Part shown: one piece after another, positions 1 to 7,612 of the stretch
How positions within the stretch are numbered: the stretch's first letter is position 1
How the letters are laid out: every line of letters starts with the position of its first letter
NCBI GenBank assembly: GCA_018813445.1
Contig: JAHJBR010000171.1
Location: forward strand, 1 to 12,217
Length of the DNA: 12,217 nt
Direction: 5' to 3'
From: Microcaldota archaeon
GTDB taxonomy: Archaea; Micrarchaeota; Micrarchaeia; Anstonellales; Bilamarchaeaceae
Made by a program: the position numbers and the translations under genes
The notes under the pieces: generated by a model
What the model saw: the letters and a program-made list of their open reading frames with translations, nothing else
What the model was told of the DNA's origin: nothing
Databases searched by the model: none

Positions 1-804
1 AGTGTTGCAAAAGCCGGATTAGTTGCTACATTTAGGGCAAAGACAGCCATCCTTGCAGCAGCAAACCCGAAATTCGGAAGATTCAACCGAAACAGAAACC
101 TGGTAGAGCAATTCGATGTTCCACCAACTTTACTTTCAAGATTTGACCTTATTTTTCCCATATTGGATATACTCGATGCAGAGAAAGATTCCAAACTTGC
201 AGAATATATTCTCACATCTCATTACGAATCCCTTTCCAAAAAGCCCAAGGAACTGGACAGCGATCTGATAATGGACAAGGAATTCCTAAGGAAATACATT
301 TCCTATTCAAGAAGGCACACATTCCCAAGGCTCACAAGAGAAGCAATGGACAAGATAAAGGAATTCTATTTGGAATTAAGGAAGATGGGGAAAGATTCAG
401 GAACAGTTCCAATAACTCCACGTTACCTAGAAGGATTGATAAGATTGTCTGAAGCAAACGCAAAGATGCGCCTCAGTGAAAATGTGGAAAGACAAGATGC
501 AGAAGTTGCCATAGGGTTAATGAATTATGTAATGGAAAAAGTGATGACTGACAAGGAAACAGGAAGAATAGACACTAGCATAATCGAAACTGGAAAAACC
601 ACAAAACAGCTTGAAAGAAACAGAATAATCTTTGAAATAGTAAAGGAACTTGCCAATAAGTTCGATATTGCAGAGGAAGATGAGATAATAAAAGAGGCAA
701 GGAATTATAATTTGGAAGAGCATGAAACAAGGAGAATCATGGATGAGCTAATACGCAACGGTGAAATATACAAAAAAGACGCGAGAAAATACCTTCCCGC
801 ATAG
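1..804 (+). CDS. mcm: MCM replicative DNA helicase, C-terminal part (5' end outside window)
   Basis: This is the 3' end of the hexameric ATP-dependent helicase that unwinds DNA at the archaeal replication fork. The frame is open from base 1 and gives 267 residues before TAG. Numbered from the edge, it shows the ISKAG-like stretch VAKAG (2-6), sensor-1 Asn in AAANP (N22), the arginine finger in LLSRFDL (R47) and sensor-2 Arg in ITPR (R141), followed by a helical lid region with LIRLSEANAK. The last ~70 residues are predicted to be the C-terminal winged helix. The N-terminal OB/zinc domain and Walker A/B lie upstream of the window. No intein or frameshift is visible in the part seen. An ATG/TTG start inside the fragment (for example the TTG at 163) should not be used, because conserved AAA+ sequence continues upstream of it. 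The next gene follows after a 40-bp gap. Confidence 0.96.
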   Translation, partial: SVAKAGLVATFRAKTAILAAANPKFGRFNRNRNLVEQFDVPPTLLSRFDLIFPILDILDAEKDSKLAEYILTSHYESLSKKPKELDSDLIMDKEFLRKYISYSRRHTFPRLTREAMDKIKEFYLELRKMGKDSGTVPITPRYLEGLIRLSEANAKMRLSENVERQDAEVAIGLMNYVMEKVMTDKETGRIDTSIIETGKTTKQLERNRIIFEIVKELANKFDIAEEDEIIKEARNYNLEEHETRRIMDELIRNGEIYKKDARKYLPA

Positions 805-820
805 TTTATTATTTTAAAAT
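805..820 (+). promoter_or_regulatory. TATA-like box for the presenilin-like gene
   Basis: The short gap after mcm is almost pure A/T (TTTATTATTTTAAAAT). Its TTTTAAAA core at 812-819 is centred about 27 bp before 842-845. That is the usual archaeal TATA-to-start distance and places the transcript start next to the ATG at 845. This is inferred from spacing and composition only; read-through from mcm is equally possible. Confidence 0.4.
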
Positions 821-844
821 CACAATTGACCTTTGAGTGAACCT

Positions 845-1693
845 ATGGATAAAAGATTGATTGAAGTGTTTCTAGTTCTTTGTTTCATGTTTTGCTCTGC
901 GCAAATACTTGGAATATACACTGGTGCATTCATCCTAGAAGATGCACAAAACAATGAGCTAATTGCACAGACAATGCAATTTCCCGGAATGGCCGGTGAT
1001 TCATCCGATGCATTTCTTGTGCTTTTATATGTGCTTGCAGGCGCGCTTTTTTTCTACTTCCTGATTAGATTCTATAAAGGAGATATTCTTTTCCTAATAA
1101 TTGAGATTGGTGCAGTGTCCTTTGCGTCATCAATAGTTTTCTATTCATTTCTACGTCCTTTCATACAAGACACTTTGCTTGCCATAATCTCAGCAATATT
1201 TTTTGGAATAATTTTTTCCTTACTTAAGTTTGCACTCCCTTTCCTAAAAAATGCGGTTGCTGTTGTTGCGGCTGCCGGTGTGGGCGCAGTGTTTGGTTTT
1301 TCACTTTCTTTTGAGACTGCAATTTTGCTCATGATTCTTCTTGCAGTCTACGATTATATTGCAGTATTCAAAACTAAACACATGCATCAGTTTGCAGAGT
1401 CAATATCAAAAAAACAGATGCCTTTTGTGGTTAGCTCCAAAAAGATGACTGAAAAAGGACCAATAATAATGGAAATAGGAACGGGAGACATAATAATACC
1501 GATAATGCTGGAAGTCTCAGGACTTTCCATAAGTCCAATTTGTTCAGCAACAGTATTTATCGCATCGTCACTCTCACTATTCGCACTTTTCATACTTACA
1601 ACAAGAATGCGCATTATGCTTCCAGCGCTTCCAATAATTGCTGGATTCAACATTGCATTTCTAGTACCTGCCAAACTCCTTGCTTTATTCTAG
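845..1693 (+). CDS. Presenilin/SPP-like GxGD intramembrane aspartyl protease
   Basis: A polytopic membrane protein of about 282 residues with roughly nine hydrophobic segments. It carries all three signature motifs of the presenilin / signal peptide peptidase family. Counting from the upstream TTG at 833, these are YD (Y173, D174), GTGD (G216-D219) and PAL (P264-L266, within PALPI). The two aspartates are the expected catalytic pair, and the length matches archaeal presenilin homologs. Family members cleave transmembrane helices such as remnant signal peptides within the bilayer; the substrate here is unknown. Two starts are possible: TTG at 833 or ATG at 845 (four residues later). I prefer 845 because it is an ATG, has GAGTGA four bases upstream, and fits the TATA-like box spacing. 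The hydrophilic stretch between the YD and GTGD helices is short. The 3' end overlaps the convergent trm5 gene by 9 bp. Confidence 0.9.
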   Translation: MDKRLIEVFLVLCFMFCSAQILGIYTGAFILEDAQNNELIAQTMQFPGMAGDSSDAFLVLLYVLAGALFFYFLIRFYKGDILFLIIEIGAVSFASSIVFYSFLRPFIQDTLLAIISAIFFGIIFSLLKFALPFLKNAVAVVAAAGVGAVFGFSLSFETAILLMILLAVYDYIAVFKTKHMHQFAESISKKQMPFVVSSKKMTEKGPIIMEIGTGDIIIPIMLEVSGLSISPICSATVFIASSLSLFALFILTTRMRIMLPALPIIAGFNIAFLVPAKLLALF

Positions 1694-2698
1694 CCTATTC
1701 TTCTTAACTTTAATATCCAAAACAACTTGAACCAATGCAGGGGAAAACGGTCGCACTATTCTTTTCCCAACGAATTCAACATTTTCCTTGTTTAGCTGCG
1801 CAAGCACTTTCTTTATTGCATCCTCAAATGGTTTTTCTGCATCTGCGAAAGTATAGAAATGTATGATCCCATCAGCTTTGCACGCATAAAATGCAGATTC
1901 CAAGAAACGGTCTGCATCCTTTGGAAGCGGCATAAGCACCCGATCAGCAAAATTTTCATATGTTTTAGCAACTTCTCCAGCATCTCCTTCAATAACCTTG
2001 ATATTTTTCAGCTTGTTCAGAATTACATTTTCATTCATGTATTTAACTGCAATTGGATTCAATTCAACTGCAACCACTTTGCATTTTTTCCGTTTCTTTG
2101 CAATCACTAGTGCGAACGGCCCTACTCCTGCAAAGAGCACAATTACATTTTCCCCATCTTTAACTAAATCCAATATTCTTCTTCTTTCAAAACTAAGTCT
2201 TGGAGAAAAGTAAACTTTAGCAACATCCAGCTTCATCCTTGCTCCATTTTCCTTATGCTCGGTTTCAGTTCTTTTTTCGCCCCAAATCACCTTTAATTTG
2301 CGAACTCTGTAAAGTCCTTCCATCGGCCCCTCTTTTTTAGCAACCACTCGCACATTTTTATGCACACTAGCTATTGCCTCAGCTATTTCCCCTTCTTTTT
2401 CAATAAGTCTTTCTGAAACTTCAATTATTGCAATATCTCCAATAAGGTCAAAGGAAGCAGTAAGCTCTTTCATCTCCTCGGCATTCAATATTCCCTGAAG
2501 TGCAATCTCAATGCTTTTAGGCTTGTTTTTTGCCTTTTCTCCTTTGAATTCAAAAGCACCTTTTATTTTTTCCAAAACAGGAACATACACTTTGCCTTCA
2601 ACATGCATCACTTTCCTAGAGTTATCAAATTCCTTGTTTTTCTTAAGTAACTCTATAATGCGCTGGGCCTCTTTTTTTTCAACTGAAATATAATACAA
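1685..2698 (-). CDS. trm5: tRNA (guanine37-N1)-methyltransferase Trm5 (Trm5b type)
   Basis: SAM-dependent class I methyltransferase making m1G37 next to the anticodon, which prevents +1 frameshifting; it may also feed wyosine synthesis in tRNA-Phe. The 337 residues show an N-terminal D1-like domain (about 1-50), SFDLIGD (82-88), the conserved YRVR Arg (R131), LDVAKVYFSPRL (157-168) followed by ER (E171, expected catalytic Glu), the SAM loop FAGVGPF (189-195), VELNP (211-215) and a C-terminal VRPFSPALVQVVLD block. SPRL and GVGPF favour Trm5 over the related Taw2/TYW2, which has SPAN and GIGH-type motifs. At 257-259 the usual Asn-Leu-Pro of Trm5 reads Pro-Leu-Pro. The start is TTG at 2698, supported by a GTGAT Shine-Dalgarno core three bases upstream. 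It follows leuS by 9 bp and is probably cotranscribed with it. Confidence 0.92.
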   Translation of the reverse strand: MYYISVEKKEAQRIIELLKKNKEFDNSRKVMHVEGKVYVPVLEKIKGAFEFKGEKAKNKPKSIEIALQGILNAEEMKELTASFDLIGDIAIIEVSERLIEKEGEIAEAIASVHKNVRVVAKKEGPMEGLYRVRKLKVIWGEKRTETEHKENGARMKLDVAKVYFSPRLSFERRRILDLVKDGENVIVLFAGVGPFALVIAKKRKKCKVVAVELNPIAVKYMNENVILNKLKNIKVIEGDAGEVAKTYENFADRVLMPLPKDADRFLESAFYACKADGIIHFYTFADAEKPFEDAIKKVLAQLNKENVEFVGKRIVRPFSPALVQVVLDIKVKKNRLE

Positions 2699-2701
2699 TA
2701 C

Positions 2702-2706
2702 ATCAC
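2702..2706 (-). promoter_or_regulatory. Ribosome binding site deciding the TTG start of trm5
   Basis: On the minus strand GTGAT lies three bases before TTG at 2698 and just after the leuS stop. GTGAT pairs with the AUCAC of the archaeal 16S 3' tail. No ATG or GTG lies in frame between the upstream in-frame TGA and this TTG, so the rare start codon is well supported. Confidence 0.6.
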
Positions 2707-2707
2707 T

Positions 2708-5437
2708 TCATTCAAGCACTATTGCTGGTTTGCCAGGAGATGCATTCTTTGCCTTTGTATGTGTTGCATCCTTTTCCATAATCACTGAAATTTCGGCTCC
2801 TGTCTGTTCCTTTATGAACTCTTCTGCTTCAGATAATAATGCATATTCTTCTTCAAAACCCAAAACATCCTCAAGTGCGAATATGTTTTTGCCCAGTTGC
2901 TTGATGAACTGTACAATTGCAGCTCCCTTATCTTTCAGCTCAGGTTCAGCCATGCATCTTTTCAAAGCCTTTTCAAAATTCTTTTCCTCTTTAGCAATAG
3001 AATACGCATTGTTTTTCCATGCATCTGCAACAATGAGTGTTACTTTTTTTGGCCTTGTTTTTAACAAAGCAGATATCCTATCAATATCTTGCAGTGTTTT
3101 TTCCAGAAGCGCTTCTCTTTTCTCCACTCCCTCATCTACAAAAGAGCTTTCAGCCTGGGCCATCCGTTCGTTAACCACAAAGCTGGAATTCCCCATTACA
3201 TGCCAGATCTCTTCTGCAAAATGAGGGGCAAAAGGTGCAATTGCCCTTGTCCAGATGTTGAAGAATTCCTTAAGCCTTGGTTTTCTAGATCTTTTCAGAT
3301 ACCATGAAATATCCATGCAAGTATCGTAAAGAAGATCCTTCACAATCTGCCTGCATTCCAAATTCTCATATTTAGAGTCAATTTCTGCAAGCCTTCTATT
3401 TAATTTTGAAAGCAACCATAAATCTATTCTTTCTGAAGCTTCTTCCTTGGAATAATCAACAAGCTTCATAATCGTCCCGACTCTGCTAGCTATTCCATTG
3501 GCTATTTCTCTGCTGAAATCAGTATCAACATCTAAATCTGCTCCACCAGTTATGCTTAGTCTTACAATGTCTGCTCCATATTCCTTAACTGCATTTCTAA
3601 GTGGAAGTATATTGCCCATGCTCTTACTCATTTTTTTCCCTTCCATGAGCACAAACCCGTTTGCAACTATCCTTCTGGGCCATTGCTCTTTTGGAAATAT
3701 GGCAACATGATTGAAAATAAAGAATGTGAGGTGATTCCTAATCAAATCCGCACCGCTATTCCTAGAATCCAGAGGATACCAATAAAGGAAGCTTTCCCTC
3801 ATTTTTTTAGCCTCAGGACTGCCTTCGCCTTTCCCATGATAAACATAATCAAAGAACTTTTCATCAAGAGTATCAGGAGCAAGTTCCCTTGCCATATGGG
3901 CTATAGTGTAATAAGCCATATAGATTGTGGAATCTGAAAGTGATTCAATTATTTGGCTTTTCTCAAAAGGAAACGGAGTACCAAGTCCTTGCGCCCTTGT
4001 ACATGCCTTTTCCCTTAACCAATCCACAGTGTAAAGATAATCCGCCCGTGTTCTTTCAGGAAGCAGTTCCATCTGAGCTATGCATTCCTTTGCATCTTCT
4101 TTCCATTTAGGATTTCCATAATCTATGAACCACTGGTTCTTTACGTTGTTCACTACTACACGCGTTCCACATCTACAATAGGCCGGGCCATTGGCGATTA
4201 TATGCAAACGCATGCATCCTCCTTTCTCTTCAAGCATTCTTTTTATTAGCTCCCTTGCCTTATCCACATTCATTCCAGTGTATTCAGAATCAGGTATGCA
4301 CATTTTCCCTTCATTCACTTCTTTTCTGTAAACTTCCTTTGTGGCTTCCTCTGCTTTTGGATCACTCTGATTCTCTATGTTCATGCGCTCCACTACATCC
4401 TTTGCAGGAATTTCATATCCTTTAATTTCAATAACCTTGATCAAACCCAGCTCATCCACCTTTCCCAGATCTCTAAGTGCAAGATAATCAAAAGGCGCGT
4501 GGGCAGGAACACTCATCACAGCTCCTGTACCTTCTCCAGGGTTAACAAACTCTGCTGGAAGAATAGGAACTTCATTTCCAAGCGTACTTTTTGCATTTTT
4601 CCCTAATATTTTTTCCGCAGGTATTTTCTCAACTATTTCCAGCCCAAGCTGAAGCGCAAGATCCTTTGCAGCCTCTTCAGCCAAATAAAGAAACTCATTT
4701 TTGTATTTTGCCTTCACATAAACTGCTTTAGGATTTATCCATAGATTAGTCACCCCAAAAATAGTTTCAGGCCTATAGGTTGAAAGAATAATGCTACCAT
4801 CTTCAAATCCAAACTTTATTGCAGTAACTTCCTCTAGCTCTGGATCAACATCTCCTTTAGTATCGTGCGCACTCATTGCATTGTTATCTGAAGGACACCA
4901 AGGAACCGGGTGCTCGCCCATCTTCAAATATCCAAGATCCTTAAGCTTGAAGAACTGCCATTCTATGAATTTGTTAAAATGCTCGTCGAATGTATAAAAC
5001 TTCCTCCTCCAATCTATACTGTAACCTATCTCCCGCATTCCATGCTCTATCTCGTTTGAGAAATACATTACTAGATCAACAGGTTTTACAAGGGATTCAG
5101 CCTTTTCCCTATCTATCCCATATATTCTTTCGAAAATATCCAGAATCTCCTCATCCTTTTCCCTAAGCTTTTTGGCCATGCTCACAATCGGAGTTCCAGT
5201 AACATGGAATGCCATTGGGAAAAGCACGTTGTACCCCTTCATTCTCAAATATCTTGCGTAAATATCTGCAATGGTATATGTTCTTCCATGCCCAATATGC
5301 TGAGGGGAATTCGGATATGGAAATGCAGGGGCAATGAATTTTTTCTCTCCGCCCTGCTCTGCATCTGCTTGATAAACGTTATTCTCGGCCCACTCTTTTT
5401 GCCATTTTAAGTGCACTGTCCTCATGTCAATTTCCAT
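2708..5437 (-). CDS. leuS: Leucyl-tRNA synthetase, archaeal type
   Basis: Class I aminoacyl-tRNA synthetase that charges tRNA-Leu in the cytoplasm. Residues below are counted from the alternative TTG at 5461. HIGH signature at 55-58 within QHIGHGRTYT; CP1 editing domain with TYRPETIFGVTNLW (228-241) and AHAPFDYLAL (320-329, with the editing-site Asp D325); SLSDSTIYMAYYT (507-519); LTFFIFNHVAIF (578-589); KMSKS at 610-614; anticodon-binding helical domain; archaeal C-terminal extension ending KPAIVLE, the tail that in archaeal LeuRS contacts the long variable arm. Length 909-917 is slightly below the roughly 960-970 of Pyrococcus LeuRS, with no motif missing. I chose ATG 5437 over TTG 5461 because GGTG lies five bases upstream and the protein then begins MEID before the conserved KWQKEW block. 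It is the first gene of the leuS-trm5 unit and diverges from the membrane protein operon. Confidence 0.96.
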   Translation of the reverse strand: MEIDMRTVHLKWQKEWAENNVYQADAEQGGEKKFIAPAFPYPNSPQHIGHGRTYTIADIYARYLRMKGYNVLFPMAFHVTGTPIVSMAKKLREKDEEILDIFERIYGIDREKAESLVKPVDLVMYFSNEIEHGMREIGYSIDWRRKFYTFDEHFNKFIEWQFFKLKDLGYLKMGEHPVPWCPSDNNAMSAHDTKGDVDPELEEVTAIKFGFEDGSIILSTYRPETIFGVTNLWINPKAVYVKAKYKNEFLYLAEEAAKDLALQLGLEIVEKIPAEKILGKNAKSTLGNEVPILPAEFVNPGEGTGAVMSVPAHAPFDYLALRDLGKVDELGLIKVIEIKGYEIPAKDVVERMNIENQSDPKAEEATKEVYRKEVNEGKMCIPDSEYTGMNVDKARELIKRMLEEKGGCMRLHIIANGPAYCRCGTRVVVNNVKNQWFIDYGNPKWKEDAKECIAQMELLPERTRADYLYTVDWLREKACTRAQGLGTPFPFEKSQIIESLSDSTIYMAYYTIAHMARELAPDTLDEKFFDYVYHGKGEGSPEAKKMRESFLYWYPLDSRNSGADLIRNHLTFFIFNHVAIFPKEQWPRRIVANGFVLMEGKKMSKSMGNILPLRNAVKEYGADIVRLSITGGADLDVDTDFSREIANGIASRVGTIMKLVDYSKEEASERIDLWLLSKLNRRLAEIDSKYENLECRQIVKDLLYDTCMDISWYLKRSRKPRLKEFFNIWTRAIAPFAPHFAEEIWHVMGNSSFVVNERMAQAESSFVDEGVEKREALLEKTLQDIDRISALLKTRPKKVTLIVADAWKNNAYSIAKEEKNFEKALKRCMAEPELKDKGAAIVQFIKQLGKNIFALEDVLGFEEEYALLSEAEEFIKEQTGAEISVIMEKDATHTKAKNASPGKPAIVLE

Positions 5438-5442
5438 ATAAA

Positions 5443-5446
5443 CACC
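5443..5446 (-). promoter_or_regulatory. Ribosome binding site favouring the ATG 5437 start of leuS
   Basis: GGTG on the minus strand, five bases upstream of ATG 5437. The competing TTG at 5461 directly follows an in-frame TAG and has no comparable site, so the upstream start merely reflects the longest open frame. Confidence 0.5.
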
Positions 5447-5487
5447 AAAAATCGGTTCCAACTACATTCATATTACTGTACCTATTG

Positions 5488-5500
5488 TTTTTATTTATTA
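5488..5500. promoter_or_regulatory. Probable bidirectional A/T-rich promoter between leuS and the MP operon
   Basis: The run TTTTTATTTATTA sits between two divergent genes. Its centre (about 5494) is about 25 bp before the MP1 ATG at 5519, the spacing expected for a TATA box driving a leaderless mRNA; no Shine-Dalgarno is seen ahead of MP1. On the minus strand the same run lies about 27 bp before 5467, giving a leuS leader of about 30 nt that would include its GGTG site. One symmetric A/T run could serve both directions, or there may be two overlapping boxes. This rests on spacing and composition only. Confidence 0.5.
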
Positions 5501-5518
5501 TCTTATTAATAGAAAAGC

Positions 5519-6724
5519 ATGCTCGAAGCAATGCTGCCTCTCCTAGTTCCATTGGCACCAGAACAAATGGTGCAAAACTCCTTAATTTCAATGCTCCCGA
5601 TAATTGCGATTCTCTTATTCATAGAAGTAATGGTGATTGCTCTATTCTATATGCTTGGCAATGCAATGCAATCTCAGAATGTGCTTGCAATAGCCAAAGA
5701 CAATATGGGAAGCCTTGCATTCACAGTAGTAATAATAGGGCTTTTCACATTCCTTTTCTCGCTTTTCTCCTCGCTTACTAGCGCATTGGTTTGTGAAGGC
5801 ACCTGTGATTTTCTAGAAGCAGCGAGATACAGTACGTTGATGCTTAAAAGCAAGCTTATATCCGAATATCTAAAGCTGTATGTATGGGATTTCTTCTTCA
5901 CTTTTATGGGAAGCATGGGCTTTTCTATTCCGCTTATTGCACTTAGTCCTGCTACTCTCACCGGATTCCTTATCTCTTTTCCATCCATAAGTTTTTCACC
6001 TCTTTCAGGACTTCTTCCTTTGGGAAATGCGCACACCATAATTGTTGAAGCAGTGGGAACCGCAATGCTTGCAGTTATTGCCCGCCAAACTATTCTGGAA
6101 TTTGTAATGAATTATATGCCTGCGTTTTTTGTAGTGGGGGCTGCGCTGCGTGCATGGTCATTTACAAGACGCACTGGATCCAGCCTTCTTGCAATATGCG
6201 TTGTTGCATATTTTGTATATCCAAGCGCGATTCTTTTCACAAACTACGCAATATTCCAAGCCTATCATCCTCCAGAGCTTGGATTAATGCCCACTACTGT
6301 GAGCTTGCTTACCAATAGCCCAGAGCAACTTAATGACTATGCAAAAAATCTAGAGGAAAAAGAAAATGAACTTTTTGAGCCTGAGACCCCTAAAACTGAA
6401 TCAAGCTGGTACAATTTTTGGACCTATCTTGGCGAATTGATCTCATTTATATTCGGGAGCTTTCTTGATTGGGCAAAACTTGCTACAAAACTGCTTTCAA
6501 AATCTGTGCTGGGATTTGTTTTCGCAGCAACTTTCACTTCTCCCTATTTCTTTTCCAGCTTTTTTGATTTCCTTGTGATTGAGCTCCAGAGCGCAGCACA
6601 GCTCCTTTCCCTGGTCTTCATAAGCTTCGTGGTTGAAATAATTATCGTAATAAGTATGTACCGATCCATTGCTACTCTACTGGAAGGAGAGCTTGAAATA
6701 TTCGGTCTGAATAAGTTGGTGTAA
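5519..6724 (+). CDS. MP1: polytopic membrane protein, first of six paralogs, possibly VirB6/TrbL-like
   Basis: Function not recognised. About eight hydrophobic segments: roughly 22-46, 65-90, 115-143, 173-198, 201-215 with 219-245, 300-318, 328-350 and 355-380. The hairpin block has Y44 M45 L46 G47 N48 and A59 K60, but N62 where the paralogs have Glu. The central motif is PAFFVVGAALRAWSFTRR (201-218), with R211, T216 and R217. The tail reads LEGELEIFGLNKLV, ending at the C-terminus. C92 and C96 (CEGTC) fall after the second helix in a predicted extracytoplasmic loop and could form a disulfide. A charged, mostly acidic linker (about 266-296, EEKENELFEPETPKTE) separates the core from the last helices and is unique to MP1. 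The ATG at 5519 has no Shine-Dalgarno and probably heads a leaderless operon transcript. The stop TAA directly abuts the next ATG. Confidence 0.85.
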   Translation: MLEAMLPLLVPLAPEQMVQNSLISMLPIIAILLFIEVMVIALFYMLGNAMQSQNVLAIAKDNMGSLAFTVVIIGLFTFLFSLFSSLTSALVCEGTCDFLEAARYSTLMLKSKLISEYLKLYVWDFFFTFMGSMGFSIPLIALSPATLTGFLISFPSISFSPLSGLLPLGNAHTIIVEAVGTAMLAVIARQTILEFVMNYMPAFFVVGAALRAWSFTRRTGSSLLAICVVAYFVYPSAILFTNYAIFQAYHPPELGLMPTTVSLLTNSPEQLNDYAKNLEEKENELFEPETPKTESSWYNFWTYLGELISFIFGSFLDWAKLATKLLSKSVLGFVFAATFTSPYFFSSFFDFLVIELQSAAQLLSLVFISFVVEIIIVISMYRSIATLLEGELEIFGLNKLV

Positions 6725-7612
6725 ATGGAGTTCCTTTATCCTGAATATGTTGGTTTGCTTGTAATGCTCACTACATTCCTTATTGCGGCTACTTATATGG
6801 GGGGAAGGATATTTCGCATACCACAATGGGAAGCATATTTCAACATAGAACTTTACAACCTCGTAGTTGCAGTGATGATACTTTCTGTGGCATTCGTGTT
6901 CTTTGAAGGATCGCAGCTTGCATCCCGCTGGATATTGAAAGATGATCCAGTCACAGCATCAAAGACATTCCTTAATGAAGTGATAAATAAAGGAGTACTT
7001 CCTATGTATAAGGATTTATTAGTAATTGAAGTCGGAGCTTCTATGGGAAATGCGTTTATGATGCGTGTGGGCCCTTCAGTATGGTCATTTACATATAAAG
7101 TGGAACCAGGAGTTGATGCAATACTTTCTCTTTCAAGGCTTATGGGTGCAGGTCTTCTTGCAATTTACGGAAGTCTGAGCATACAGCACATCTCATTAAG
7201 TTTTGTAGAATTCTTCATGCCAATTATTCTTTCAATAGGCGTTCTATTGTTCATATTCCCACCTACGCGGGAAGCAGGCGCATTTTTAATGTGTTTTGCA
7301 TTTGCATTCCAGATTGTGTTTCCAATGACCTATGCGTTGAACCAGCTTGCGCTTATAGATATTATGAAAGCCCAGAATGGAGGCGTTTATAGTCCTGAAA
7401 TGTTTGGAGCAACTTTTGGAACAAGCACTAAACATACTTTTCTTGCATTCATAACTCCGTTTGCAAGCATATTCAATTTCGAATTCATTATACCTTTCAT
7501 AACTGCCATGGGAAGATTAGCAGTGATAACACTAGTATTTCCAGCAATTTCCATGACAATATCCATAGCATTTATGAATTCGCTCACAAAATTCCTATTA
7601 GGGAGAACATGA
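6725..7612 (+). CDS. MP2: shortest and most divergent paralog, lacking the C-terminal tail
   Basis: Function not recognised. 295 residues with about seven hydrophobic segments and no cleavable signal. It belongs to the series by the hairpin block Y24 M25 G26 G27, then I32 P33 and E42-L-Y44, which lines up without gaps with MP4, and by the motif MPIILSIGVLLFIFPPTREAG (starting at M165), where T181-R182 is kept. It is the odd member: the first Arg of the central motif is Phe (F176), the hairpin Lys is Asn (N40), and the protein stops at SLTKFLLGRT, so the GxEIxIxGLxKLI tail is missing. F178-P179-P180-T181-R182 is, with MP6, the closest match in the array to the FPPTR pattern of TrbL/VirB6 proteins. 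Only one Cys (C190, in a helix). GGTG at 6718-6721, inside the end of MP1, serves as its ribosome binding site. It overlaps MP3 by ATGA. Confidence 0.83.
   Translation: MEFLYPEYVGLLVMLTTFLIAATYMGGRIFRIPQWEAYFNIELYNLVVAVMILSVAFVFFEGSQLASRWILKDDPVTASKTFLNEVINKGVLPMYKDLLVIEVGASMGNAFMMRVGPSVWSFTYKVEPGVDAILSLSRLMGAGLLAIYGSLSIQHISLSFVEFFMPIILSIGVLLFIFPPTREAGAFLMCFAFAFQIVFPMTYALNQLALIDIMKAQNGGVYSPEMFGATFGTSTKHTFLAFITPFASIFNFEFIIPFITAMGRLAVITLVFPAISMTISIAFMNSLTKFLLGRT

Noticed and set aside
163..804. Separate 213-residue gene starting at TTG 163
   Set aside because: Conserved MCM AAA+ sequence (AAANP, LLSRFDL) continues in the same frame back to base 1, so this is the tail of a longer gene cut by the window edge.
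2730..3224. Open frame of 164 codons on the + strand inside leuS
   Set aside because: It lies fully antisense to the conserved C-terminal half of LeuRS, has a Ser/Phe-rich composition typical of a shadow frame, and has no recognisable motif.
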